A DNA stretch of 6,339 bases. Origin: Rhizobium sp. LCM 4573 (lineage in GTDB: Bacteria; Pseudomonadota; Alphaproteobacteria; Rhizobiales; Rhizobiaceae). A program made the translations under genes and the position numbers. The stretch is from assembly GCF_001854865.1 (NCBI RefSeq), contig NZ_MDDW01000001.1, forward strand, positions 572,250 through 578,588, in the 5' to 3' direction. Shown here in pieces: positions 1 through 6,077 of this stretch. Below the pieces are notes generated by a model. The model made no database searches, was not told the DNA's origin, and saw only the letters and a program-made list of their open reading frames with translations. Position 1 is the first letter of the stretch. Every line of letters starts with the position of its first letter.

Positions 1-1706
1 ACAAGGCTGCGAAGCTCGCCAGGGAATTCGAGGCGAAGTGGAAGGGCAAGCTCGCGGAAGCCGCGGGCAAGACGGGCAGCGGAGGCATCGGCGAGGCGCT
101 CGCCGAATACGAGGTGATCGAAGATATCTTCGGCAAGATCGGCTCGTTTGCCGGTCTCACCTATTTCTCCGACACGTCCAGTCCCGCCAACGGCAAGTTC
201 TACGGCGACGTCCAGTCGAAGCTCACCGACCTTTCGGCGCATCTTCTGTTCTTCCCCCTGGAGCTGAACCGTATCGACGACGCGGTAATGGATGCCTGCA
301 TGGACCGCGACCCGGCAGCCGGTCATTATCGTCCCTGGATCGTCGATCTGAGGAAGGACAAACCCTACCAGCTGGAAGACAAGCTGGAGCAGCTCTTCCT
401 CGAAAAATCGATGACCAGCAGCGCCGCCTTCAACCGTCTCTTCGATGAGACCATGGCGGAGCTCCGTTATGACATCGACGGCGGGAAGGTGCCGCTCGAA
501 GTGGCGCTCAACATGCTGCAGGAACCGGACGAGCCAACCCGCGCCAAGGCCGCCGCCGCGCTTTCGAAGACCTTCAAGGACAATATCCGCATCTTCACTC
601 TGGTCACCAACACGCTGGCCAAGGACAAGGATATCTCCGACCGCTGGCGCGGCTTCGAGGATATCGCCGACTCACGCCACCTCGGCAACCGCGTCGAGCG
701 CGAAGTGGTGAATGCGCTGGCCGAAGCCGTAAAGGAAGCCTATCCCCGCCTCTCGCACCGCTACTATGCCATGAAGGCGAAGTGGCTCGGCATGGAAGAG
801 ATGAACTTCTGGGACCGCAACGCGCCCCTGCCGGAAACCCCGAATGCGCTCATCCCATGGGATGAGGCGAAGAATACGGTTCTCTCGGCCTATGGCGGCT
901 TTGCCCCGGAAATGGCCGATATCGCCCGCCGCTTCTTTGATGAGGAATGGATCGACGCGCCGGTCCGCACCGGAAAGGCGCCGGGCGCATTTGCGCATCC
1001 GACCGTCCCCTCGGCGCACCCTTATGTCCTCGTCAACTATATGGGCAAGCCGCGCGACGTGATGACGCTCGCCCATGAACTCGGCCACGGCGTTCACCAG
1101 GTGCTTGCCGGCAAGCAGGGGGCGCTGATGTGCCAGACGCCGCTGACGCTTGCCGAAACCGCCTCCGTCTTCGGCGAGATGCTGACCTTCCGTGCGCTTC
1201 TCGAAAAGACGAAGGACAAGCGCGAGCGCAAGGCCATGCTCGCCCAGAAGGTGGAGGACATGATCAACACGGTCGTGCGCCAGATCGCCTTCTACGAATT
1301 CGAGCGCAAGGTTCACACCGCCCGCAAGGAAGGCGAGCTGACCTCCGAGCAGATCGGCGAACTCTGGCTTTCGGTACAGGCGGAAAGCCTCGGGCCGGCG
1401 ATCCGCATTTCCGAGGGCTACGAGACCTGGTGGGCCTATATCCCTCATTTCATCCATTCGCCCTTCTACGTCTATGCTTATGCCTTCGGAGATTGCCTGG
1501 TGAACTCGCTCTACGCGGTCTACCAGCAAGCGGAGCCCGGCTTTCAGCAGAAGTATTTCGAGCTGCTGAAGGCCGGCGGCACCAAGCATCACTCCGAATT
1601 GCTGAAGCCCTTCGGCCTCGATGCCACCGATCCGTCGTTCTGGAGCAAGGGGCTGTCGATGATCGAGGGCCTGATCGACGAGCTGGAGGCTTTGGATAGG
1701 GGGTAA
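1..1706 (+). CDS. pepF: M3 family oligoendopeptidase F, 5'-truncated by the window edge
   Basis: Cytoplasmic zinc metallopeptidase that cleaves short peptides, probably in peptide turnover. The frame is open from base 3 to the TAA at 1704-1706, giving 567 visible residues; family members run to roughly 600-620, so about 50 N-terminal residues lie outside. The GTG at 114 lies inside conserved sequence and is not the start. The N-terminal helical part (visible residues 1 to about 170, including AGLTYFSDTSSP and LLFFPLELNRID) fits the PepF N-terminal domain. The catalytic domain carries HELGH at visible residues 358-362 (bases 1074-1088), with two zinc-binding His and the catalytic Glu. The downstream LAETASVFGE contains the likely third ligand, Glu385. 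WWAYIPHFIHSPFYVYAYAFG near the C-terminus is also typical of PepF. No frameshift or missing key residue is seen. A RIME-like repeat follows; I see no classical terminator apart from its hairpins. Confidence 0.95.
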   Translation, partial: KAAKLAREFEAKWKGKLAEAAGKTGSGGIGEALAEYEVIEDIFGKIGSFAGLTYFSDTSSPANGKFYGDVQSKLTDLSAHLLFFPLELNRIDDAVMDACMDRDPAAGHYRPWIVDLRKDKPYQLEDKLEQLFLEKSMTSSAAFNRLFDETMAELRYDIDGGKVPLEVALNMLQEPDEPTRAKAAAALSKTFKDNIRIFTLVTNTLAKDKDISDRWRGFEDIADSRHLGNRVEREVVNALAEAVKEAYPRLSHRYYAMKAKWLGMEEMNFWDRNAPLPETPNALIPWDEAKNTVLSAYGGFAPEMADIARRFFDEEWIDAPVRTGKAPGAFAHPTVPSAHPYVLVNYMGKPRDVMTLAHELGHGVHQVLAGKQGALMCQTPLTLAETASVFGEMLTFRALLEKTKDKRERKAMLAQKVEDMINTVVRQIAFYEFERKVHTARKEGELTSEQIGELWLSVQAESLGPAIRISEGYETWWAYIPHFIHSPFYVYAYAFGDCLVNSLYAVYQQAEPGFQQKYFELLKAGGTKHHSELLKPFGLDATDPSFWSKGLSMIEGLIDELEALDRG

Positions 1707-1721
1707 TTGGCTTGGGGAGGA

Positions 1722-1862
1722 TGCCCCTCATCCGGCTGCCGCCACCTTCTCCCCGCTCGCGGGGAGAAGGACGCAAGCGGCACCACCTTTCCCCGATCAC
1801 AGAGGTTTCACCGGGCACGTCCCCTCTCCCCACCTGCGGGGAGAGGGCTAGGGTGAGGGGCA
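1722..1862. repeat. RIME-type intergenic mosaic repeat with two hairpins
   Basis: This non-coding repeat fills the pepF-pabB gap. Its ends are inverted copies of each other: TGCCCCTCA at 1722-1730 and TGAGGGGCA at 1854-1862. Inside are two perfect 10-bp hairpins: CCTTCTCCCC (1745-1754) with GGGGAGAAGG (1761-1770), and CCCTCTCCCC (1822-1831) with GGGGAGAGGG (1838-1847). Each has a 6-nt loop, and a 51-nt spacer separates them. This arrangement and wording match my recollection of RIME1, the Rhizobium-specific intergenic mosaic element, which is dispersed in rhizobial genomes. The element encodes no transposase and would be mobilised, if at all, in trans. The hairpins could stabilise the pepF mRNA 3' end or attenuate read-through into pabB; that is inference. 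Only one copy lies in this window, so its repeat nature rests on recognition, not on a second copy. Confidence 0.85.
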
Positions 1863-1880
1863 AAGCTGCGAGACACCGAC

Positions 1881-3050
1881 ATGGCAAACCACCCACCCTA
1901 TGCGCTCTTTCGCGATGACCCTGCCGGGCGGAGCCTCGTCTTCGACCGGCCGAGGGAAATCGTCACTGCGCATGAGGCGGATGAGGTGCTGCCGGCCCTA
2001 CAACGCCTGGAGGAAGCCCGCCGCGCCGGCCAATGGCTCGCGGGCTATATTTCCTACGAGGCCGGCTACGTCTTCGAGGATAAGCTCAAACCCCTGATCG
2101 TGCCGGAAAGGCCGACGCCGCTCATCGCTATGGGCATTTTCGACGCCCCCGCCGGCGAGGACCATCCGTTTGCCGCGCCGCTTCCCGCCAGAAACGAGGA
2201 ACCCTTCATCGAACCCAGCGCCGCCTGGGATTTCGAAACCTATCGCGAGCGGTTCGACCGCCTGCACCGGCACCTGCGCAATGGCGATTGTTACCAGGGA
2301 AATCTCACCATGCCGGTCACCGCCCGCTGGCAGGGTGATCCGCGCTTCATCTTCTGGTCCCTCGTCGCTCGACAGCCGGTCCGCTACGGCGCGCTCGTCG
2401 ATTTCACCGGGGACGCGGGCGGCCCGATCGTCCTCTCCCGCTCGCCGGAACTTTTCTTTTCCGTTGACGCCGAGCGCTTCATCGAAACCCATCCGATGAA
2501 GGGCACCGCCCCGCGCGGCAAGACACCCGAGGAAGACGAAGCGATCGTTGAAGCCATGCTCGCCGACGAGAAGACGCTTGCGGAGAACCGCATGATCGTC
2601 GATCTGCTGCGCAACGACATTTCCCTCGTCAGCGAAGTGGGAACGCTTGACGTCCCCAAGCTCTTCGAAATCGAGACCTATCCGACCGTCCATCAGATGG
2701 TCAGCCATGTGCGGGCCAAGCTGAGGCCCGAAATCGGCCTGCCGGAAATCCTTGCCGCGCTCTTTCCCTGCGGCTCCGTCACAGGAGCGCCCAAAATGTG
2801 GGCGATGCAGATTCTTGCCGGCCTGGAAGCCGATTGCCGCGACGTCTATTGCGGCGCGATCGGCTGGTGCGATCCGGCCGGGCCGATGCGGTTTTCAGTG
2901 GCGATCCGTACGATCTCGCTTTTCAACGACGGCAAGGCCGTCTTCAATGTGGGTGGCGGCATCGTCTTCGATTCGAAGGCGGATGCCGAATATGAGGAAT
3001 GCCTGTTGAAGGCGCGGTTTGCGGTAGGCGATCAATGGATTTCTCGCTGA
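1881..3050 (+). CDS. pabB: Aminodeoxychorismate synthase component I
   Basis: Converts chorismate and ammonia to 4-amino-4-deoxychorismate, the first step of the p-aminobenzoate branch of folate synthesis. The ammonia comes from a glutamine amidotransferase partner (PabA, or a shared TrpG) not present here. The 389 residues span the chorismate-binding fold: GDCYQGN at 135-141, SRSPELFF at 186-193, PMKGT at 205-209, ENRMIVDLLRND at 235-246, FPCGSVTGAPK at 295-305 and VGGGIVFDS at 357-365. Lys207 in PMKGT is the discriminating residue: PabB has Lys here, whereas TrpE anthranilate synthases have Ala (PIAGT), so this is not trpE. The N-terminus is short compared with stand-alone E. coli PabB but begins with PYALFRDD, usual for alphaproteobacterial forms. 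The start at 1881 keeps that motif, though its ribosome binding site is weak. The 3' end overlaps the next gene by 16 bp. No obvious promoter is seen, so transcription may come from within or upstream of pepF. Confidence 0.93.
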   Translation: MANHPPYALFRDDPAGRSLVFDRPREIVTAHEADEVLPALQRLEEARRAGQWLAGYISYEAGYVFEDKLKPLIVPERPTPLIAMGIFDAPAGEDHPFAAPLPARNEEPFIEPSAAWDFETYRERFDRLHRHLRNGDCYQGNLTMPVTARWQGDPRFIFWSLVARQPVRYGALVDFTGDAGGPIVLSRSPELFFSVDAERFIETHPMKGTAPRGKTPEEDEAIVEAMLADEKTLAENRMIVDLLRNDISLVSEVGTLDVPKLFEIETYPTVHQMVSHVRAKLRPEIGLPEILAALFPCGSVTGAPKMWAMQILAGLEADCRDVYCGAIGWCDPAGPMRFSVAIRTISLFNDGKAVFNVGGGIVFDSKADAEYEECLLKARFAVGDQWISR

Positions 3051-3667
3051 TCGAAACGATGCGGTGGGAGCCCGAAACGGGCTTCGTTCGGCTGGAGCAA
3101 CATCTTCGCCGCTTGAGCCGTTCGGCCGATGCGCTCGGCTTCCGTCAGCCGCCGCTGGATACGCTCAACCAGCTCGAAGCCGCTGTCGGCGGCGAGGCGC
3201 CCTTGCGCGTGCGCCTCGTCATGACCTATCGCGGCAAGATCGAGATCACGACCAGTCCCTTCGCGCCGGTCCCTGAAGGCTCGGTCTGGCGCCTGCGCAT
3301 TGCCGAAACCGCCCGGCTTGCCTCGGACGATCCTCTTTACCGTCACAAGACCTCGCGGCGGGAGCCCTACGAGGCCGCACGCGCCGAATTTTCGCCGGAA
3401 GAGGCCGACGAGGTGCTGCTCCTCAACGAGCGCGGCGAGGTCTGCGAAGGAACGATCACCAATGTCTTCGTCGAGGAGCCGGACGGTTCCCTTCTGACGC
3501 CGCCGCTTGCGAGCGGACTGCTGCCCGGCATATTGCGCTCCGAGCTTATCCGCGAACGGAAAGCGCGCAGCCAGGTCTTGACGCCCGCCGACCTCGGGAG
3601 CGGAAGGCTCTTCGTCGGCAATTCGCTGCGCGGGCTCATTCCGGCGGAACTTATCGAAGAATCATGA
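3035..3667 (+). CDS. pabC: Class IV PLP aminotransferase-fold protein, probable aminodeoxychorismate lyase
   Basis: Probably releases pyruvate from aminodeoxychorismate to give p-aminobenzoate, completing the step begun by PabB. The 210-residue product belongs to the class IV aminotransferase/BCAT-like PLP fold. Lys105 in YRHKTSRREPYE is the expected Schiff-base lysine. The motif CEGTITNVF (137-145) and LLTPPLASGLLPGILR (153-168) are the conserved substrate/cofactor segment. An upstream in-frame ATG at 2999 would add twelve residues (MPVEGAVCGRRS) lying inside the end of pabB. I prefer ATG 3035, because homologous proteins begin near DFSLIETMRW and GGTAGG lies about 7 nt upstream. This start overlaps pabB by 16 bp in another frame, suggesting translational coupling. 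The pairing with pabB is the main reason to call it a lyase. Sequence alone cannot fully exclude a branched-chain or D-amino-acid aminotransferase, although it is shorter than those families usually are. Confidence 0.85.
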   Translation: MDFSLIETMRWEPETGFVRLEQHLRRLSRSADALGFRQPPLDTLNQLEAAVGGEAPLRVRLVMTYRGKIEITTSPFAPVPEGSVWRLRIAETARLASDDPLYRHKTSRREPYEAARAEFSPEEADEVLLLNERGEVCEGTITNVFVEEPDGSLLTPPLASGLLPGILRSELIRERKARSQVLTPADLGSGRLFVGNSLRGLIPAELIEES

Positions 3668-3725
3668 ACCCTCAGCGCGAAATCGCGCGCATGTGCAGGC
3701 TGGAAACCGTGTTTTCCCGCTCCAT

Positions 3726-3760
3726 TTGACAGGCTCTTTATTGTGACGAGATTTTATGAT
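3726..3760 (+). promoter_or_regulatory. Candidate sigma-70 promoter for hss
   Basis: A perfect -35 hexamer TTGACA lies at 3726-3731 in the 203-bp pabC-hss gap. The following stretch is clearly richer in A and T than its surroundings. The best hexamer at 18 bp spacing is GATTTT (3750-3755), only 3 of 6 to the TATAAT consensus. A better -10 (TATGAT, 3755-3760) sits 23 bp away, too far for ordinary spacing. Either way transcription would begin near 3762-3768 and leave a leader of about 100 nt before the hss start. The element is reasonable, but the exact -10 is uncertain. Confidence 0.5.
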
Positions 3761-3771
3761 CTTAGAGCCTG
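3730..3771. repeat. 8-bp inverted repeat flanking the hss -10 region
   Basis: CAGGCTCT at 3730-3737 is the exact reverse complement of AGAGCCTG at 3764-3771, with 26 nt between them. The left arm overlaps the last two bases of the TTGACA -35 box and the right arm sits at the presumed transcription start. The arms are 34 bp apart, about three helical turns. This could be a protein-binding site pair or chance. The spacing is too long for a simple intrinsic terminator and there is no T-run after it. Confidence 0.45.
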
Positions 3772-3838
3772 GAACTGCCCGTTGAAACCCGACCCACGCG
3801 TAACAATCATTCCTTCCACTGCCGCACAGTCGGACCCA

Positions 3839-3864
3839 CGGCCGAGAGGCCGCCGATCAAGGAG
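3839..3864 (+). promoter_or_regulatory. GNRA-capped hairpin and strong Shine-Dalgarno before hss
   Basis: CGGCC (3839-3843) pairs with GGCCG (3848-3852) around a GAGA tetraloop, which fits the stable GNRA class. Six bases later comes AAGGAG (3859-3864), a full Shine-Dalgarno core placed 6 nt before the ATG at 3871. This site fixes the hss start. The stem leaves the ribosome binding site single-stranded, so it may protect or position the leader rather than block translation; that is inference. Confidence 0.55.
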
Positions 3865-3870
3865 AAACAC

Positions 3871-5322
3871 ATGTCAGAAAAGACCTATCCGGTGTATGGC
3901 GAGATCACCGGCCCGATCGTGATGATCGGCTTCGGTTCGATCGGCCGCGGAACGCTGCCGCTCATCGAGCGTCACTTCAAGTTCGACAAGAGCCGGATGG
4001 TCGTGATCGACCCGCGCGACGATGCCGATCACACTGAAATTCTGGCAAAGCACGGCGTGCGGCATATCAAGTCGTACGTCACCAAGGAAAACTACAAGAA
4101 ACTCCTGAAACCCCTGCTGACCGAAGGCGGTGGCCAGGGCTTCTGCGTCAATCTTTCCGTCGATACCGGCTCGCTCGACATCATGAAGCTTTGCCGCAAG
4201 CTCGACGTGCCTTACATCGACACCGTGGTCGAACCCTGGCTCGGCTTCTATTTCGACAAGAACATGAAGAATGCCGACCGCACCAATTACGCGCTGCGCG
4301 AAACCGTGCGCAAGGAGAAGGAAAAGAACCCGGGCGGCGCCACCGCCATTTCCACCTGCGGTGCAAATCCGGGCATGGTCTCCTGGTTCGTCAAGCAGGC
4401 GCTCGTCAACCTCGCGAACGATACCGGCCTGAAGTTCGAAGAGCCCGACCAGCATGATCGCGAAGGCTGGGCGAAGCTCATGAAAAAGCTCGGCGTCAAG
4501 GGCGTCCACATCGCCGAGCGCGACACCCAGCGCACCAAGCATCCGAAGCCCCTCAACGTCTTCTGGAACACCTGGTCCGTCGAAGGCTTCATCTCCGAGG
4601 GCCTGCAGCCCGCCGAACTCGGCTGGGGCACCCATGAGAAGTGGATGCCGAAGAACGCCAAGAAGCACAAGAAGGGCTGCAAGGCGGCGATCTATCTGGA
4701 GCAGCCGGGCGCCAATACCCGCGTGCGCACCTGGTGCCCGACGCCCGGCCCGCAATATGGCTTCCTGGTCACCCATAACGAATCCATCTCGATCGCCGAC
4801 TATTTCACGGTCCGCGACAAGGATGGCGACGTGACCTATCGCCCGACCTGCCACTATGCCTACCACCCCGCCAACGATGCCGTGCTGTCGCTGCACGAGA
4901 TGTTCGGCAATGGCGGCAACGCGCAGCCGATCCACCACGTTCTTGACGAGGACGAGCTGGAGGACGGCATCGACGAACTCGGCGTCCTGCTCTACGGTCA
5001 CGAGAAGAATGCCTACTGGTACGGCTCGCGCCTGTCTCTGGAAGAGACCCGCCGCATCGCCCCCTACCAGAACGCGACCGGCCTGCAGGTGACCTCCGCC
5101 GTGCTCGCCGGCATGGTCTGGGCGCTGGAAAATCCGAATGCGGGCATCGTCGAGGCGGACGAGATCGACTACAAGCGCTGCCTGGAAGTCCAGCTTCCTT
5201 ATCTCGGCCCGGTCGAAGGCCATTATATCGACTGGACGCCGCTGGAAGGCCGCCCCGGCCTCTTCCCGGAGGACATCGACACCAGCGATCCCTGGCAGTT
5301 CAGGAACGTCCTGGTCCGCTAA
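3871..5322 (+). CDS. hss: Homospermidine synthase
   Basis: NAD-dependent cytoplasmic enzyme that joins two putrescines, or putrescine and spermidine, into sym-homospermidine, a principal polyamine of many rhizobia. The product is 483 residues, the usual length for the bacterial family. It opens with a Rossmann dinucleotide site, VMIGFGSIGRG (GxGxxG at 20-25). NLSVDTGS (94-101), YIDTVVEPW (115-123) and STCGANPGMVSW (161-172) follow. WNTWSVEGFISEGLQPAELGW (232-252) contains Trp235 and Glu243, which I infer correspond to the active-site Trp and Glu described for Blastochloris viridis HSS (my recollection: W229 and E237, both offset by six). HYAYHPANDA (328-337) and the C-terminal GHYIDWTPLEGRPGLFPEDID also fit. 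The start is set by AAGGAG 6 nt upstream. No decarboxylase gene adjoins it here, so putrescine must be supplied from elsewhere. It has its own candidate promoter and a strong terminator, suggesting a monocistronic unit. No damage is seen. Confidence 0.96.
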   Translation: MSEKTYPVYGEITGPIVMIGFGSIGRGTLPLIERHFKFDKSRMVVIDPRDDADHTEILAKHGVRHIKSYVTKENYKKLLKPLLTEGGGQGFCVNLSVDTGSLDIMKLCRKLDVPYIDTVVEPWLGFYFDKNMKNADRTNYALRETVRKEKEKNPGGATAISTCGANPGMVSWFVKQALVNLANDTGLKFEEPDQHDREGWAKLMKKLGVKGVHIAERDTQRTKHPKPLNVFWNTWSVEGFISEGLQPAELGWGTHEKWMPKNAKKHKKGCKAAIYLEQPGANTRVRTWCPTPGPQYGFLVTHNESISIADYFTVRDKDGDVTYRPTCHYAYHPANDAVLSLHEMFGNGGNAQPIHHVLDEDELEDGIDELGVLLYGHEKNAYWYGSRLSLEETRRIAPYQNATGLQVTSAVLAGMVWALENPNAGIVEADEIDYKRCLEVQLPYLGPVEGHYIDWTPLEGRPGLFPEDIDTSDPWQFRNVLVR

Positions 5323-5346
5323 GACCAGCCTTCCCCATTAATCTTT

Positions 5347-5378
5347 ATGAAACGCCCGCCTTCCCGCGGGCGTTTCAT
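5347..5378. terminator. Intrinsic terminator after hss
   Basis: A perfect 13-bp stem is formed by ATGAAACGCCCGC (5347-5359) and GCGGGCGTTTCAT (5366-5378), with loop CTTCCC. It begins 25 bp after the hss stop. The GC-rich top with A/T-rich base is the common alphaproteobacterial form. The T-run is short and lies within the stem, so the element is symmetrical and could also act on minus-strand transcripts. Confidence 0.85.
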
Positions 5379-5480
5379 GTGTTGAAAGAAAGGGCCCTGT
5401 GAAACTGCACGCCTTGCGTTACATGGGCCTTCGCGGCATGGTTTAGCGCCAGGCCAGATCGAATCGCGGGAGACAGAGTT

Positions 5481-5858
5481 ATGAAAATCAGAGCGAGCCT
5501 CGTGCTCATTGCCGCCGCCACACTCAGCGCGTGCGTGTCCTCTCCTCCTCCGGACCGTCTGCCGCCGTCGTCGGGCGCACAGCAACCGCGCGCAACGGGC
5601 GTCGAGGGAAGCTGGGCCGATCCGAACGGGATCGTCTCCACGTTCCAGGCAGGCACCTTCACCACCCGTTCGACGGACAGCAACAGCCTTCTCGCCTCCG
5701 GCAATTACAGGAACGTCTCGCCCACGCTCGTCGAGATCAACATGACTTCGCTGGTGCGCAAGACGACCTCCAGGGTCAATTGTGCGCTCGTCACGCCGAA
5801 CCAGCTGAACTGCACGCAGGATAGCGGAGCGCAATTCTCGCTCGCCCGACGGAGCTGA
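5481..5858 (+). CDS. omp10: Omp10-family outer membrane lipoprotein
   Basis: Small exported lipoprotein of 125 residues. The N-terminus has Lys2 and Arg4, a hydrophobic stretch (5-14) and the lipobox LSAC at 15-18, so Cys18 would be lipidated after signal peptidase II cleavage, leaving 108 residues. Positions +2 and +3 (Val, Ser) give no inner-membrane retention signal by the E. coli rule, consistent with outer membrane sorting. A Pro/Ser-rich linker (21-37) precedes the conserved core: GVEGSWADPNG (40-50), FTTRSTDSN (60-68), LVEINMTSLVRKTTSRVNCALV (83-104), QLNC (108-111) and FSLARR (119-124). This core closely resembles Brucella Omp10 as I remember it, including length and the Cys pair (101, 111), which may form a disulfide. 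The biochemical role is not known to me; the Brucella protein is known as a surface antigen. GGGAG lies 8 nt upstream of the ATG. The gene is bounded by terminators on both sides, so it is probably transcribed alone. Confidence 0.88.
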   Translation: MKIRASLVLIAAATLSACVSSPPPDRLPPSSGAQQPRATGVEGSWADPNGIVSTFQAGTFTTRSTDSNSLLASGNYRNVSPTLVEINMTSLVRKTTSRVNCALVTPNQLNCTQDSGAQFSLARRS

Positions 5859-5882
5859 ACGGCTTCCATTCTCACCTTTCCG

Positions 5883-5908
5883 AAACCCCGCTCCCCGGCG
5901 GGGTTTTT
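5883..5908 (+). terminator. Intrinsic terminator after omp10
   Basis: AAACCCCGC (5883-5891) pairs with GCGGGGTTT (5898-5906) in a 9-bp stem with a 6-nt loop, followed directly by a T-run (TTTTT, 5904-5908, partly in the stem). It lies 24 bp past the omp10 stop. This is a classical Rho-independent terminator. Confidence 0.88.
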
Positions 5909-5943
5909 CGTATTTTCCCGGAGACGCGAAAGCCGCTCTCCGC

Positions 5944-6008
5944 CTGTCATATTTCCCTTGAAACCGGCCTTTGTTGATGAAAACATGCCCACCCGGAACG
6001 GCTGTCAT
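5944..6008 (+). promoter_or_regulatory. Paired CTGTCAT heptamers upstream of the phosphatase gene
   Basis: The heptamer CTGTCAT occurs exactly at 5944-5950 and again at 6002-6008, both on the + strand and 58 bp apart, in the 219-bp gap before an exported phosphatase gene. CTGTCAT is the half-site of the PhoB box, which normally repeats every 11 bp. Neither copy here has a good partner 11 bp away, so a functional Pho box is only a possibility. A weak promoter-like TTGAAA (5958-5963) with AAACAT at 5981-5986 (17-bp spacing) lies between the two. Confidence 0.35.
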
Positions 6009-6037
6009 GGTGGGATGTTACGACGGCCGGGAGCCGA

Positions 6038-6073
6038 GCGGCGAAAAGCCGCCAGAAAAGGGAACAGGAGAGG
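6038..6073 (+). promoter_or_regulatory. Leader hairpin and ribosome binding site of the phosphatase gene
   Basis: GCGGC (6038-6042) pairs with GCCGC (6048-6052) around GAAAA, forming a short GC-rich hairpin. AGGAGAGG (6066-6073) is a strong purine-rich ribosome binding site ending 4 nt before the first ATG (6078) and 7 nt before the second (6081). The distance fits either start codon; the two differ by a single Met. Confidence 0.5.
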
Positions 6074-6077
6074 CAAC

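Noticed and set aside
672..1592. A 306-codon minus-strand open frame opposite pepF
   Set aside because: It is the same kind of antisense shadow. It lies across the HELGH catalytic region, and its composition is unlike a real protein.
1712..1918. A 68-codon plus-strand open frame over the RIME-like repeat
   Set aside because: The coding sequence is just the palindromes read through (Pro/Arg/Gly rich), and it runs into pabB in another frame.
1881..3050. Anthranilate synthase component I (trpE) as an alternative for pabB
   Set aside because: The active-site motif is PMKGT with Lys, not PIAGT, and the neighbour is a PabC-like gene rather than trpG or trpD.
3675..3688. Palindrome GCGCGAAATCGCGC just after pabC as a terminator
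   Set aside because: The stem is only 5 bp with a 4-nt loop and no T-run follows. It is likely a chance feature of GC-rich sequence.
3756..3785. A nine-codon upstream reading frame (MILEPGTAR) before hss
   Set aside because: It has no ribosome binding site, and its ATG lies in or before the presumed -10 region, so it is probably not transcribed with hss.
3874..5223. A 449-codon open frame on the minus strand opposite hss
   Set aside because: It is fully antisense to a highly conserved gene. Its product is low-complexity (Ala/Gly/Val/Leu/Asp/Arg rich) with no motif I recognise, and it is a usual side effect of third-position GC bias.
5319..6008. A 229-codon minus-strand open frame covering omp10 and both terminators
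   Set aside because: It runs through two terminator hairpins and the well-supported lipoprotein gene, and shows no recognisable domain.
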